From positions 122,367-186,366 of the forward strand of contig JBJLGX010000001.1 in the NCBI GenBank assembly GCA_045564655.1: DNA of 64,000 bases, read 5' to 3'. Shown here one piece after another: positions 1 to 8,901 of this stretch (its first letter is position 1; the number at the start of each line of letters is the position of its first letter). The notes beneath the pieces were generated by a model. It made no database searches. It had not been told where the DNA came from and worked only from the letters and a program-made list of their open reading frames with translations. Origin of the DNA: UBA826 sp045564655. Its GTDB lineage: Bacteria; Chloroflexota; Dehalococcoidia; Lucifugimonadales; UBA826. The position numbers and the translations under genes were made by a program.

Positions 1-241
1 AAATTTCTTTTACTAGATCTATATGAGTATCTGCTATAAATCCAGGGATATAGAATGAAGATTTTATATCATACTTGCTTAGAAGATTTAAAATTCTAGG
101 CATTGCAATACTAGGCCCATATTCTCTCATTGACATAAGACTGGGTAGGTCTTTGGTACGCGGATCCATATTTATTAATCCACTAACTCCATCTATGTCA
201 AAACTTAAAACAATGGGGCATTTAATGTTTTCTAAACGCAT
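1..241 (-). CDS. Polysaccharide deacetylase family protein, 3' part cut by window edge
   Basis: The first 80 residues of a minus-strand gene are present; the rest lies beyond base 1. The visible part has the NodB-fold start SFDIDG (metal-binding Asp pair), then MREYGPSIAMPRIL and SSFYIPGFIADTH. This pattern is typical of the PuuE/allantoinase-like branch of polysaccharide deacetylases (carbohydrate esterase 4 fold), which hydrolyse N-acyl or ring amide bonds. The ATG lies just downstream of the proS stop codon, so it looks like the last visible gene of the rpsB-proS operon. The Shine-Dalgarno is weak. Substrate cannot be told, and the catalytic His motif is not in view. Family call is fairly sure, function is not. 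Confidence 0.75.
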   Translation of the reverse strand, partial: MRLENIKCPIVLSFDIDGVSGLINMDPRTKDLPSLMSMREYGPSIAMPRILNLLSKYDIKSSFYIPGFIADTHIDLVKEI

Positions 242-242
242 T

Positions 243-1951
243 TTAATTGATACTCTCTAGAATTCTTATTGTTTCAGATGTTATTTCTGAAGTTTTAATT
301 ATTATATTATCGTTTTGATTATTAATTTTAATTTCAAAAGAGTCATTTTTAATATTTCTAGAACTTACAATAATTTGAATAGGAATTCCTGTTAATTCAG
401 CATCATTAAATTTAACACCAGGGCTTTCATTACGATCATCGTATGCCACATCAATCCCTTTGTTTAATAAATCTTGATACAATTCGTCTCCTGCAGATCT
501 TACGCTAGGGTTGTCTGAGTTTAAACCTAATATTAATACTTCATAAGGAGCAATATTTTTGGGCAAAACCATTTGCTTGTCATTTGATTTTTGTTCGATC
601 GCGCCAGCTAAAATCCGCCCAATACCAATACCGTAGCATCCCATTACTAATGGCTTACTTGTTCCATTAGAATCTGAATAAGTAGCTTCTAATGACTCAG
701 AATAACTAGTGCCTAATTTGAAAACATGTCCGATTTCGATGCCTCTTTTAGTTTGCAATACTCCTGGGCATTTAGGACAAATAAAACCTTCTTTAGCCGT
801 TGCAATATCTACTTCACTATTACCTTTAAAGTCTCTTAGGTATCGAACGTTTTTAAAATGATAATTATTTTCATTGGCTCCCGCAATCAAGTCATTTGTG
901 AATTTTAATGAGTCGTCACATATAATTTGTATTTTTTTTGATTCGAGATTGATAGGGGATGCAAATCCAGGAATGAATCCTTTAGATATAACTTCATTTG
1001 AATTAGCTATTCTTAACTCTTTGCATTTAAGGTGGTTTTTAAGCTTAACTTCACTTATATCCAGATCGCCTCTTGTTGCAATAAGTACCAGTTCGTTATC
1101 AGACATATAGAATACTGTTTTTAATATTTCGGATTTTTGAATTCCAAGATTTTTGGATAAAGATTCTATAGTTTTTATGTTTGGAGTTTCAATTCTTTCT
1201 ATATTTGATGATGAATTGTGCACTTCAGAATATTTATTAAAAGTTGCTTTTTCTCCGTTTGCTGCATAGTCACATAATTCACATAATATAATTGTATCTT
1301 CTCCTGATGAAGATACTAAGATGAATTCTTTTGAATCTTTACCGCCTATAGCGCCACTGTCAGCATCTACCAATACTGTATCTAGCCCACATCTATCAAA
1401 AGAATTTTGAAAAGCTTTTATCATCAAATTATAATTTTTATCTAATTCCTCTTCATCTATATCAAATGTGTAAGCATCCATCATGTCGAATTCTCTAACT
1501 CGTATTAGACCTGCTCGTGGTCTTGGTTCATCTCTAAATTTAGTTTGAATCTGATTACAGATACCGGTAAATCTCTATAACTTTGTACTACATTTTTAAT
1601 AGTTAAAGTAACTAATTCCTCATTCGTTGGGGGTAATACTAGGTCTCGATTTTTGCGGTCTTTTAATCGCAGCATATCAGGTCCATAAACATCGTCTCTT
1701 CCTGATTGTTGCCATAAATCGCGAGGTTGCAAAATTCCAAGTTTGATTTCTTGTGAATTGGATTTGTCTAGTTCATCTCTTATGATAGTCTCTATCTTTT
1801 TTAAAGATTTCCATCCCAAAGGTAAATAGCTATACACACCAGATGATACTTGTTGAATCATTCCAGATTGAAGCAATAACTTATGACTGATTGTTTCCGC
1901 TTCTCCGGGAGGATTTCGTAATGTTCTATTGAATAGTTGGGAAATTCTCAT
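243..1951 (-). CDS. proS: Prolyl-tRNA synthetase, reading frame broken by a one-base deletion
   Basis: Class II synthetase that charges tRNA-Pro with proline in the cytoplasm. The N-terminal part (1951 down to about 1556) reads MRISQLFNRTLRNPPGEAE and PPTNEELVTLT. It then runs out of frame to a stop at 1505. The following frame continues perfectly with QIQTKFRDEPRPRAGLIR (motif 2), DMMDAYTFD, a YbaK-like editing insertion and motif 3 MGCYGIGIGR. Restoring one base near 1555/1556 gives about 569 residues, the usual length of bacterial-type ProRS. No second proS is visible. The start overlaps the ispG stop as ATGA, indicating coupled translation. The break falls inside the catalytic motif 2, so the gene as written would be dead. 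A sequencing or assembly error is the likeliest cause. Confidence 0.93.
1551..1560 (-). other. Frameshift position in proS
   Basis: On the minus strand codons run CCG GTA TCT GTA and then ATC AGA TTC, where the family has a Tyr followed by QIQTKFRDE. Adding one base after GTA (for example T, giving TAT CAG ATT CAA) restores V-Y-Q-I-Q-T-K and the rest of the enzyme. The site is not a homopolymer and I see no slippery heptamer. Confidence 0.85.
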
Positions 1952-3102
1952 TTGATTTTATCTCCAACAATTAAATTCTCTTTTTCAAATTTTTCTACTT
2001 CTTCTATTAGTGCTTGCAGCATATCTTTTTCTTGGACTATTTTTGATTTTTTACCCTTGCGAAATATAATTGCTTTTCCTACGCCTGCAGCAATTCCTAT
2101 ATCAGCGTCTTTTGCTTCTCCTGGACCGTTGACTTCACAACCCATTACAGCAATTTTTATTGGAGTTTTAATTTTTTTAATTAGCTCATCTACTTCATTT
2201 GCTAATTTTCTTACGTCAACATCTGCTCTTCCACAGCTAGGGCATGCGATAAGTGTGGCTCCAGACTCTCTTAAATTTAGAGATTTTAAAATTTCTATGC
2301 CAGTTTCTATTTCTTTTACAGGGTCGTCGCTTAAGCTTACACGAATTGTATCTCCAATACCGTCGTATAATAAAGATCCTATACCGATAGCACTTCGGAT
2401 ACTTCCTGATTTTGCTGTACCTGCTTCAGTTATTCCTAAATGAAAAGGATATGGAACTAATTTAGACATTTTCCTATAAGACGCAATTGTAGTATCCAAG
2501 TCGAAAGCTTTTAAAGAGATTTTTATAAGATCAAAATCAAGTTCTTCGAGTATTTTAATTTCCCATAGGCCAGTTTCAACCATATGGTCAACAATAGAAT
2601 AACTTTCGGGTTGCCCCCCAATCCCTTTTTCTAATAAATTAACCCCATCGTTATGTCTTGAAATCCCTTTAGTTTTGCCAATTTTCCCAACTGGCGGCAA
2701 ACTACCAAAATTAACACCAATTCGAATAGGTACCTTTAACTTTTTAGCCTCTTTAACAATTTCAGATACTTTTTCTTTATCACGGATATTCCCAGGATTT
2801 AATCTGAGACAATCTACCCCACTGTTTAGAGATTCAAGAGCTAATTCGTAATGAAAGTGTATGTCCGCAACTAAGGGTATATTTATTTCAGACTTTATAT
2901 TTTTTAATGCTAGAGCAGCTTCTTTGTCAGGGACTGCACATCTAATGATGTCGCAGCCTGCCTCTTCGAGCTCTTTAATTTGCCGTACAGTAGCCTTAAC
3001 ATCTCTAGTATCTGTTTTTGTCATTGATTGAATTGAAATTGGAGAATTACCTCCAATTTGAACGTTTCCCACATATACGGGTTGTGTGATTCTACGTTTC
3101 AT
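1948..3102 (-). CDS. ispG: 4-hydroxy-3-methylbut-2-enyl diphosphate synthase (GcpE)
   Basis: Sixth dedicated enzyme of the MEP isoprenoid pathway. It reductively opens the cyclic diphosphate MEcPP to HMBPP using a [4Fe-4S] cluster. The 384-residue protein has an N-terminal TIM barrel (QSMTKTDTRD near residues 26-34, VADIHFHYELAL near 78-89). The C-terminal cluster domain carries Cys287, Cys290 (CPSCGR) and Cys322, with Glu329 in CEVNGPGEA, the canonical ligands. It is 9 nt downstream of rseP and overlaps proS by 4 nt (ATGA), inside the rpsB-proS operon. With dxr and uppS in the same operon, it ties isoprenoid precursor supply to undecaprenyl carrier synthesis. Length and motifs are complete. 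Confidence 0.96.
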   Translation of the reverse strand: MKRRITQPVYVGNVQIGGNSPISIQSMTKTDTRDVKATVRQIKELEEAGCDIIRCAVPDKEAALALKNIKSEINIPLVADIHFHYELALESLNSGVDCLRLNPGNIRDKEKVSEIVKEAKKLKVPIRIGVNFGSLPPVGKIGKTKGISRHNDGVNLLEKGIGGQPESYSIVDHMVETGLWEIKILEELDFDLIKISLKAFDLDTTIASYRKMSKLVPYPFHLGITEAGTAKSGSIRSAIGIGSLLYDGIGDTIRVSLSDDPVKEIETGIEILKSLNLRESGATLIACPSCGRADVDVRKLANEVDELIKKIKTPIKIAVMGCEVNGPGEAKDADIGIAAGVGKAIIFRKGKKSKIVQEKDMLQALIEEVEKFEKENLIVGDKIK

Positions 3103-3111
3103 TCTAATCCT

Positions 3112-4305
3112 TTAATTAATGATGCTCTCGCCTGTTAATATTCTTGCCACATCAAAATAACTCATCATAATAATCAATGATATCAATATTATGAATCCAG
3201 CCATATGAATAATTCCTTCAATTTTTGGAGACACTCTTTTTCCTCCACGAACGGCTTCAATAATAATGAATGCTAATCTTCCACCATCTAATGCAGGTAT
3301 TGGAAGTAAATTTAATATTCCTAAACTTATGCTTATTAAAGCTGTTAATTGAAATAGTGGACTAAATCCTATTCCTGCTACCTCTCCAGTTATTTGGGCA
3401 ATACCTATAGGACCTGTAAAACCTGGATCGTCACCAGTTTGTGACCAATTAGTTAAACCGTTATAAGTCAGAGTTAATACACTGAAAAGTTGTTTGAAAG
3501 ATTCTGGAATAGCCTCAAATACGTTTAGACGACTTTGTACGATTCTTGGATTACTTAGACCTATTATGATTCCTATAGATCCTTGAGACATGGTATCGCC
3601 TATTGTTAAATCTTTATTGTAAGATTGGGCATCTTCTACATTTATTTCACTTTCAGGATCTTTTACTGCTTCAACCACTTTTAATTTTGGCGGTTTTGTT
3701 CTAGGTGTTAAGGTTATTTCTGTGTTGTGAGAAAATTCAGGCGAAGCAGTCACACTACCTATCATTAGGTTTCTCTGGATTTGGAATGTCGTTTTCTGAT
3801 CTTTATTTTTGTTTATTTCAGTTATAAGCTCATCTGTAGAGTTTATGGATATTCCATTTACTGCAATTAGGTTATCACCTGGTTGTAATCCTGCATTCAT
3901 TGCAGGGGAGTTAGGGGCTATGCTTGTAATTGTTATGGTCCCTGCATATGTTTCATGTGGAATAATTAATAAAGTGAAAAATATAACTATTGCTGTCAAT
4001 AGATTCATTAATGGCCCTGCAGCTAAGACTATTACTCTTTTAGTAATATTTTGAGCAGCAAAACTTCTAGGGTCACTAGGATCTTCTTCTCCAACCATTT
4101 TTACAAATCCCCCAATAGGGATTAAGTTCACAGTATATTCAGTTTCACCTTTTTTATACCCCCATATTTTAGGAGGAAATCCAAATCCAAATTCAGTCAC
4201 TTTAATTTTAAATATTTTTGCTGTTAGGAAATGTCCAAGTTCATGAACTAATACTAGAGACGCAAGTATTGGGATTACTAATAACCAGTTTGGGAGATTT
4301 AACAT
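3112..4305 (-). CDS. rseP: RIP (site-2) metalloprotease RseP, M50 family
   Basis: Intramembrane zinc protease that cleaves transmembrane substrates such as anti-sigma factors and remnant signal peptides. The 397-residue protein has the zinc motif HELGH at residues 21-25 in the first membrane segment. A periplasmic/extracytoplasmic PDZ domain follows (about 121-165, with SPAMNAGLQPGD), and the third zinc ligand is in LDGG (339-342, in NLLPIPALDGG). A final hydrophobic helix lies near residues 370-385. It sits between dxr (9 nt upstream) and ispG (9 nt downstream), an order found in many bacteria. The substrate cannot be inferred because no sigma/anti-sigma pair is in the window. Confidence 0.95.
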   Translation of the reverse strand: MLNLPNWLLVIPILASLVLVHELGHFLTAKIFKIKVTEFGFGFPPKIWGYKKGETEYTVNLIPIGGFVKMVGEEDPSDPRSFAAQNITKRVIVLAAGPLMNLLTAIVIFFTLLIIPHETYAGTITITSIAPNSPAMNAGLQPGDNLIAVNGISINSTDELITEINKNKDQKTTFQIQRNLMIGSVTASPEFSHNTEITLTPRTKPPKLKVVEAVKDPESEINVEDAQSYNKDLTIGDTMSQGSIGIIIGLSNPRIVQSRLNVFEAIPESFKQLFSVLTLTYNGLTNWSQTGDDPGFTGPIGIAQITGEVAGIGFSPLFQLTALISISLGILNLLPIPALDGGRLAFIIIEAVRGGKRVSPKIEGIIHMAGFIILISLIIMMSYFDVARILTGESIIN

Positions 4306-4314
4306 TATTTACCT

Positions 4315-5457
4315 TTATAAAGTATTTTCAACTTGTTTTCGGCCCCATTCGTAGGATTCTAAGACCTCTTCGATACTAGGAAATTCAATACTTGTGTGAG
4401 ATTTTATAGAATTTTCAATAATTTCGGATATTTCTACAAATTTTATTTTACCTGACAAGAATGCGTCTACTGCCCCTTCATCTGCTCCACATAATGCAGA
4501 TGGCCAAGTGCCTCCTTTTTTTGCATATGATAATGCCATATCAAAACAAGGATATCTATTTTTATCAACTTCTTCAAAAGTAATATTTTTAAATTTTGAA
4601 GGTTCAAATCTTTCTAATTCATCATTGGCTATTCTTTTCGGATGAAATAATGCATATTGTATTGGCAATTTCATATTGGGAGGGCTTATCTGTGCTTTTG
4701 TTGATCCGTCAGCAAATTCTACAAATGAATGAATTAGACTTTCAGGATGAATGATGACGTCTATTGAATCCCAATCTATATTAAAAAGCCACTTTGCCTC
4801 CATAACTTCAAATGCCTTATTCATCATTGTTGCAGAATCGACAGTGATTTTCGCCCCCATTTTCCAAGTAGGATGTTTTAAAGATTCTTGAGGAGAAACC
4901 TTATGGAGGTTTTGTAAAGGAACATTTCGAAATGCGCCTCCTGATGCTGTTATTATAATTTTGCCGATTGCTGAAGGACTTTCTCCAGTTAAACATTGCC
5001 ATATAGCGCTAGGTTCACTGTCTATTGGCATAAGATTTATATTATTTGTTTGAGCGTGAGATACTAGTTTTTCGCCAGCCATAATGATTATTTCTTTGTT
5101 TGCTAGAGCAATGTCTTTTCCTAAGCTTATAGCTTCAAATGTTGGTTTTAAAGCAACGGCTCCCGTTGTCGCAACAACTAATAGATCAGTTTCCGAAGAA
5201 GTTGCTACATTGAACAGGTCTGTTCTTTCTACACCATTAAGGGAACAAATATTTTCTATATTGTTGGATGTTCCTGAATAAGAAATATATTTCGGATTAT
5301 GATTTTTGATTTGTTTGAATAATTCTGGGTGGTTATTATTTGCTGATAATCCTATTACTTGAAAGTTTTTGGAGTGTGTTCTTATAACGTCGAGAGTTTG
5401 CGTTCCGACAGATCCAGTGGACCCTAGAATAGATATACCTTTTAAATAGCTTTCCAT
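4315..5457 (-). CDS. dxr: 1-deoxy-D-xylulose 5-phosphate reductoisomerase
   Basis: Second step of the MEP pathway: NADPH-dependent isomerisation and reduction of DXP to MEP. The 380 residues start with the nucleotide motif GSTGSVG (12-18). The metal-binding loop has Asp146 and Glu148 in IDSEPSAIWQ, and the catalytic helix is VDSATMMNKAFEVMEA (about 206-221). A C-terminal helical domain completes a normal-length enzyme. Its start lies 16 nt inside the end of cdsA, so the two are probably translationally coupled. Cytoplasmic. Confidence 0.96.
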   Translation of the reverse strand: MESYLKGISILGSTGSVGTQTLDVIRTHSKNFQVIGLSANNNHPELFKQIKNHNPKYISYSGTSNNIENICSLNGVERTDLFNVATSSETDLLVVATTGAVALKPTFEAISLGKDIALANKEIIIMAGEKLVSHAQTNNINLMPIDSEPSAIWQCLTGESPSAIGKIIITASGGAFRNVPLQNLHKVSPQESLKHPTWKMGAKITVDSATMMNKAFEVMEAKWLFNIDWDSIDVIIHPESLIHSFVEFADGSTKAQISPPNMKLPIQYALFHPKRIANDELERFEPSKFKNITFEEVDKNRYPCFDMALSYAKKGGTWPSALCGADEGAVDAFLSGKIKFVEISEIIENSIKSHTSIEFPSIEEVLESYEWGRKQVENTL

Positions 5458-6257
5458 TGTATAAAATAATACAAGACCGGAATCGCGAAAACAAATGAAT
5501 CTTGCCTATCCATTACCCCTCCATGCCCTGGGATTATGTTGCCTGAATCTTTAATTCCTGATAATCGTTTCATTCCAGACTCAAACAAATCTCCCATTTG
5601 ACCAAATATTGTTAACGCTATTGATAACATGAAAATGGTTGACATTGATATTTCTGGGTCGCCAGTTAAAAATTTATATGTAAGACCACCTAATGTTCCT
5701 AAAAATATTCCAGATAAAGACCCTTCAAATGTTTTATTTGGACTTATTTTAGGGAAAAAAGGTATTTTGCCAATAAGTTTTCCAAATATAAAAGCTCCAA
5801 TGTCATTTAATGAAATGATGATTATTAATATAAACATCCAACTTAAGCCTTCTTCGTAATTTCGGATAAATATTGCATGGCTAAGAAAGCCGGATGTAAA
5901 AAAAGCAGGCATTATTAAAGATAATATTTGTTGAACAAATTTATTGCCAGTTGGCTTTTTAAATCTCAAATATAATATGCTACTAATGCCCAATAATATA
6001 AATATAAGGCTAATTACTATTGAAGGATTTCCTTCAATAGACAATATATAAGCTAATAATATGTAAGAAGAAGATAGAATTCCCGATGCGACGGGGTAAG
6101 CGATCAAATTGCGTTTTCTTAACATTATTGATAGCTCATATGTTGCTATGCCGACAGTAATTCCGATTAAGGAAGCGAAATATATTTCCCCTAACCAAGT
6201 TAGTATTATTACCGTAGGCAAAACTACTATCGAACTTATTAATCTAGGTATAAGCAT
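5442..6257 (-). CDS. cdsA: Phosphatidate cytidylyltransferase (CDP-diglyceride synthase)
   Basis: Integral membrane enzyme that makes CDP-diacylglycerol from phosphatidic acid and CTP, the branch point of phospholipid synthesis. The 271-residue protein is almost entirely hydrophobic, with about eight membrane segments. It ends with the family signature PGHGGVMDRQDSFVFA at residues 243-258, which holds the catalytic Asp residues. FGKLIGK and KTFEGSLSG near residues 155-180 also fit the family. It follows uppS by 57 nt and overlaps dxr by 16 nt. Complete and of usual length. Confidence 0.94.
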   Translation of the reverse strand: MLIPRLISSIVVLPTVIILTWLGEIYFASLIGITVGIATYELSIMLRKRNLIAYPVASGILSSSYILLAYILSIEGNPSIVISLIFILLGISSILYLRFKKPTGNKFVQQILSLIMPAFFTSGFLSHAIFIRNYEEGLSWMFILIIIISLNDIGAFIFGKLIGKIPFFPKISPNKTFEGSLSGIFLGTLGGLTYKFLTGDPEISMSTIFMLSIALTIFGQMGDLFESGMKRLSGIKDSGNIIPGHGGVMDRQDSFVFAIPVLYYFIQWKAI

Positions 6258-6314
6258 ATTAATATTTTGACACTTTATTATTTATCAAATAATACATGTT
6301 TATCATTCATATAT

Positions 6315-7007
6315 CTAAGAGGATCCATATTTTCTGAATCTTTTTTCATAATTATTTAGAGCTTCACTTATATCTTTAATATCGAAATCTGGCCATAATA
6401 CATCAGTGAAATAATATTCAGAATAAGCTGATTGCCATATTAAAAAATTGCTTATTCTTATTTCTCCAGCAGTCCTTATTATTAAATCTGGGTCTGGGAT
6501 ATCTTTTGAGTATAGTCGTTCGGATACTATCTGATTATCTATTTTATTGGATGGGATATTTTCTTCTATGATTTGTTTTATTACTTTAATTATTTCATCT
6601 CTACCTCCATAATTAAAAGCAATAGATAATGTTAATCCAGTATTTTTGCTAGTCATACTCTCAGCTTTTTCAATTGCCTTGCGGACTTTTTTGGAAAGGG
6701 TTTGCTTATTCCCAAAGTGAATTATTTTAATATTATTTTTATGTAATGAATCTAATTGGGAGGCTATAGATTCTAAAAGTAGATTCATTAATGCTGAGAC
6801 TTCATTTTTTGGTCGAGCCCAATTTTCTGTAGAAAATGCATATAGAGTAAGGTAGTCAACGCCATGCTCTTGGAAGCAATCAACTATTTTAGGTAGGTTT
6901 TCTGTTCCTTTTTTGTGGCCAACACTTCTGTCGAGACCACGTATATTAGCCCACCGGCCATTGCCGTCCATGATTATAGCAACATGTTTAGGTATCTTGG
7001 CATTCAT
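6315..7007 (-). CDS. uppS: Isoprenyl transferase (undecaprenyl diphosphate synthase type)
   Basis: cis-Prenyltransferase that extends farnesyl diphosphate with IPP to the C50-C55 carrier lipid used for wall and glycan export. Residues 13-20 are MDGNGRWA with the catalytic Asp14. STENW is at 59-63, and the C-terminal RTAGEIRISNFLIWQ matches the IPP-binding RxxxxRxSxF region. The usual RTGGE is RTAGE here, a mild change. The 230-residue length is slightly below the 240-250 typical of the family. It lies 27 nt after frr in the operon. Product chain length cannot be read from sequence. Confidence 0.94.
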   Translation of the reverse strand: MNAKIPKHVAIIMDGNGRWANIRGLDRSVGHKKGTENLPKIVDCFQEHGVDYLTLYAFSTENWARPKNEVSALMNLLLESIASQLDSLHKNNIKIIHFGNKQTLSKKVRKAIEKAESMTSKNTGLTLSIAFNYGGRDEIIKVIKQIIEENIPSNKIDNQIVSERLYSKDIPDPDLIIRTAGEIRISNFLIWQSAYSEYYFTDVLWPDFDIKDISEALNNYEKRFRKYGSS

Positions 7008-7034
7008 AATGATTAATATAATTTATATTTAGAA

Positions 7035-7598
7035 TTATATTTCCATAACCTCTATTTCTTTCTTGCCCTTTATTTCGTCTATTGTTTTAGATTTCGCGTC
7101 TGTTAATTTTTGTAATTCTTCTTGAGCCTTTCTACTTTCATCCTGAGATATTTCTTTGTTTTTTTCTAAGGTCCTGAAAGTCTCTAAACTGTCACGGCGA
7201 ACATTTCGTATTGAAACATAGGATTGTTCAACTATACTCCCAACAAGTTTCACCATTTCTTTACGGCGTTCTTCAGTTAAAGGCGGGATATTGATCCTTA
7301 GCAAGGTTCCATCATTGGTTGGATTTAATCCTGTATCTGATTTCAAGATACTTTTTTCAATATCTTCTAATATATTCTTGTCCCAAGGTTCTATTAATAT
7401 CGTTCTTGCTTCAGGAATAGTTATAGATGAAAGTTGATTTAATGGGGTTAAGGTGCCATAACATTCTACTTTGATGTTATCTACAAGACCTGATGATGCT
7501 CTTCCTGTACGAACACTATTCAGTTCTCTTTTTAATGATTCAACACTTTTGTCCATTCTGTTAGTAGTATCTGTCAGTACTTCATCTACTGATGGCAT
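7035..7598 (-). CDS. frr: Ribosome recycling factor
   Basis: Splits post-termination ribosomes together with EF-G. The 187-residue protein has the family's N-terminal helix (MDKSVESLKRELNSVRTGRA). The beta domain follows (VECYGTLTPLNQLSSI, then PEARTILIEPWD), with the long C-terminal helices after it. Length is standard (about 185). It is 26 nt after pyrH and has the strongest Shine-Dalgarno in the operon, GGGAGGGTGA just upstream of ATG, consistent with high expression. Confidence 0.97.
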   Translation of the reverse strand: MPSVDEVLTDTTNRMDKSVESLKRELNSVRTGRASSGLVDNIKVECYGTLTPLNQLSSITIPEARTILIEPWDKNILEDIEKSILKSDTGLNPTNDGTLLRINIPPLTEERRKEMVKLVGSIVEQSYVSIRNVRRDSLETFRTLEKNKEISQDESRKAQEELQKLTDAKSKTIDEIKGKKEIEVMEI

Positions 7599-7624
7599 AT
7601 GTCACCCTCCCAATATTTAAATGG

Positions 7625-8359
7625 TTATAGAGTATTTTTTTCTGAAACTAATGTGCCTATTGTTTCACCCATGATTATTTTCGATAGATTACCTGATTTA
7701 AATAAATCAAATACAACAATTGGAATATTGTATTCCATACATAACGACAGGGCTGTGCTGTCCATGACACGGAGTCTTTTTTCTATAGCATTCAAATATG
7801 TTATATGGTCGTATTTTAACGCTTCAGAATTATTATTTGGGTCTTTGTCATAAACCCCGTCAACATCATTTTTGGCCATTAGTAATATTTCAGAGTCTGT
7901 TTCTAGGGCACGAAGTGCAGCGCCAGTATCTGTTGTCACAAATGGATTTCCAGTTCCAGCTGCAAACAAAACAATTCGTTTCTTTTCCAAATGTCTTATT
8001 GCTCTTCTACGAATATAAGGTTCAGAAACGGCCTGTATATTCATAGAACTCATAGTTCTTGTATTTAAGTTGTGTTTTCGTTCTAGAGATTCTTGTAACG
8101 CAACTGCACTAATAACCGTGGCTAACATACCTGCATAATCGGCTGTAGCTCTGTCCATTCCTTCTAATTCAGCTTCAGACCCTCGCCATATATTTCCCCC
8201 TCCTACCACTATGCCAAGTTCGACTCCTAATTCAGTAATAGATTTTATTTCTTGTGCCATATAATCTAAAGCTTTTGGGTCTACACCATGGCTTTTATCG
8301 CCTTTTAAAGATTCACCACTAAGTTTTAAAAGTACTCTTTTATATCGTACTTCTTTCAT
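7625..8359 (-). CDS. pyrH: Uridylate kinase
   Basis: Phosphorylates UMP to UDP using ATP; hexameric amino-acid-kinase fold enzyme of pyrimidine nucleotide synthesis. In the 244 residues, LKLSGESLKG lies at 11-20, the glycine-rich VVGGGNIWRG at 51-60 and NDVDGVYDKDP in the last third. The order rpsB-tsf-pyrH-frr is one of the best conserved in bacteria. It starts 7 nt after tsf, so it is probably co-translated from the same messenger. Confidence 0.96.
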   Translation of the reverse strand: MKEVRYKRVLLKLSGESLKGDKSHGVDPKALDYMAQEIKSITELGVELGIVVGGGNIWRGSEAELEGMDRATADYAGMLATVISAVALQESLERKHNLNTRTMSSMNIQAVSEPYIRRRAIRHLEKKRIVLFAAGTGNPFVTTDTGAALRALETDSEILLMAKNDVDGVYDKDPNNNSEALKYDHITYLNAIEKRLRVMDSTALSLCMEYNIPIVVFDLFKSGNLSKIIMGETIGTLVSEKNTL

Positions 8360-8366
8360 AATATGA

Positions 8367-8864
8367 TTATTCGCCTAAAGAAAATCTTTCAAAACGTCGA
8401 ATTTTAATATTTTCACCAAGCTTTCCTACGTGTTCATTAATCAAATCTTGGATAGTTTTTGAAGGATCTTTTATGAAAGGTTGATTGATCAAGAATTCGT
8501 CTTTTTTAAGTTCTAGTTCAGGAGTTATTTCAGGACTTACAGCTTTTGGAGACATTGCTGCTATCTGCATTGCAATATCATGACATAAAGATTTAAATTC
8601 GTCAGTTCGAGCTACGAAATCTGTTTCACAATTCATTTCTACTATTGAGGCTACTCTACCTCCACTATGAATATATGTTTCTATGATTCCTTGATTAGTA
8701 TCTCTACCTGTTTTCTTAGATGCGGATGCTATACCTTTTTCAAGAAGTAAATTCTCAGCCTTATCTAGGTTACCGCCACATTCTACCAATGCGTTTCGGC
8801 AATCCATAACTCCGGCACTGGTTCTTTCTCTAAGTTGCTTTATTAATTCTGTATTTGACGGCAC
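8367..8864 (-). CDS. tsf: Elongation factor Ts, short form
   Basis: Nucleotide exchange factor for EF-Tu. The N-terminal UBA-like domain (TELIKQLRERTSAGVMDCRN) is followed by the core with the EF-Tu contact motif TDFV at residues 81-84. At 165 residues it lacks the second core subdomain and the coiled coil of the 283-residue E. coli type. Short forms are normal in several lineages, so this is probably not a truncation. The start is GTG; the two nearby ATG codons are out of frame. AGGGTGAT just upstream serves as ribosome binding site. It lies 37 nt after rpsB. Confidence 0.95.
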   Translation of the reverse strand: MPSNTELIKQLRERTSAGVMDCRNALVECGGNLDKAENLLLEKGIASASKKTGRDTNQGIIETYIHSGGRVASIVEMNCETDFVARTDEFKSLCHDIAMQIAAMSPKAVSPEITPELELKKDEFLINQPFIKDPSKTIQDLINEHVGKLGENIKIRRFERFSLGE

Positions 8865-8901
8865 ATCATCACCCTATTGAATTTTGTTAATTATCCGGTT
8901 G

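Noticed and set aside
1551..1560. Programmed frameshifting in proS
   Set aside because: No slippery sequence, no downstream pseudoknot or Shine-Dalgarno-like stimulator noticed, and no known programmed shift in this family; sequence error or mutation is simpler.
1937..2443. A 168-codon open frame on the plus strand opposite ispG
   Set aside because: It lies wholly antisense to ispG, whose motifs are complete; the frame has no recognisable domain and no ribosome binding site.
8367..8864. Truncated tsf
   Set aside because: The short 165-residue EF-Ts with intact TDFV is a known natural form in several lineages and both ends are clean.
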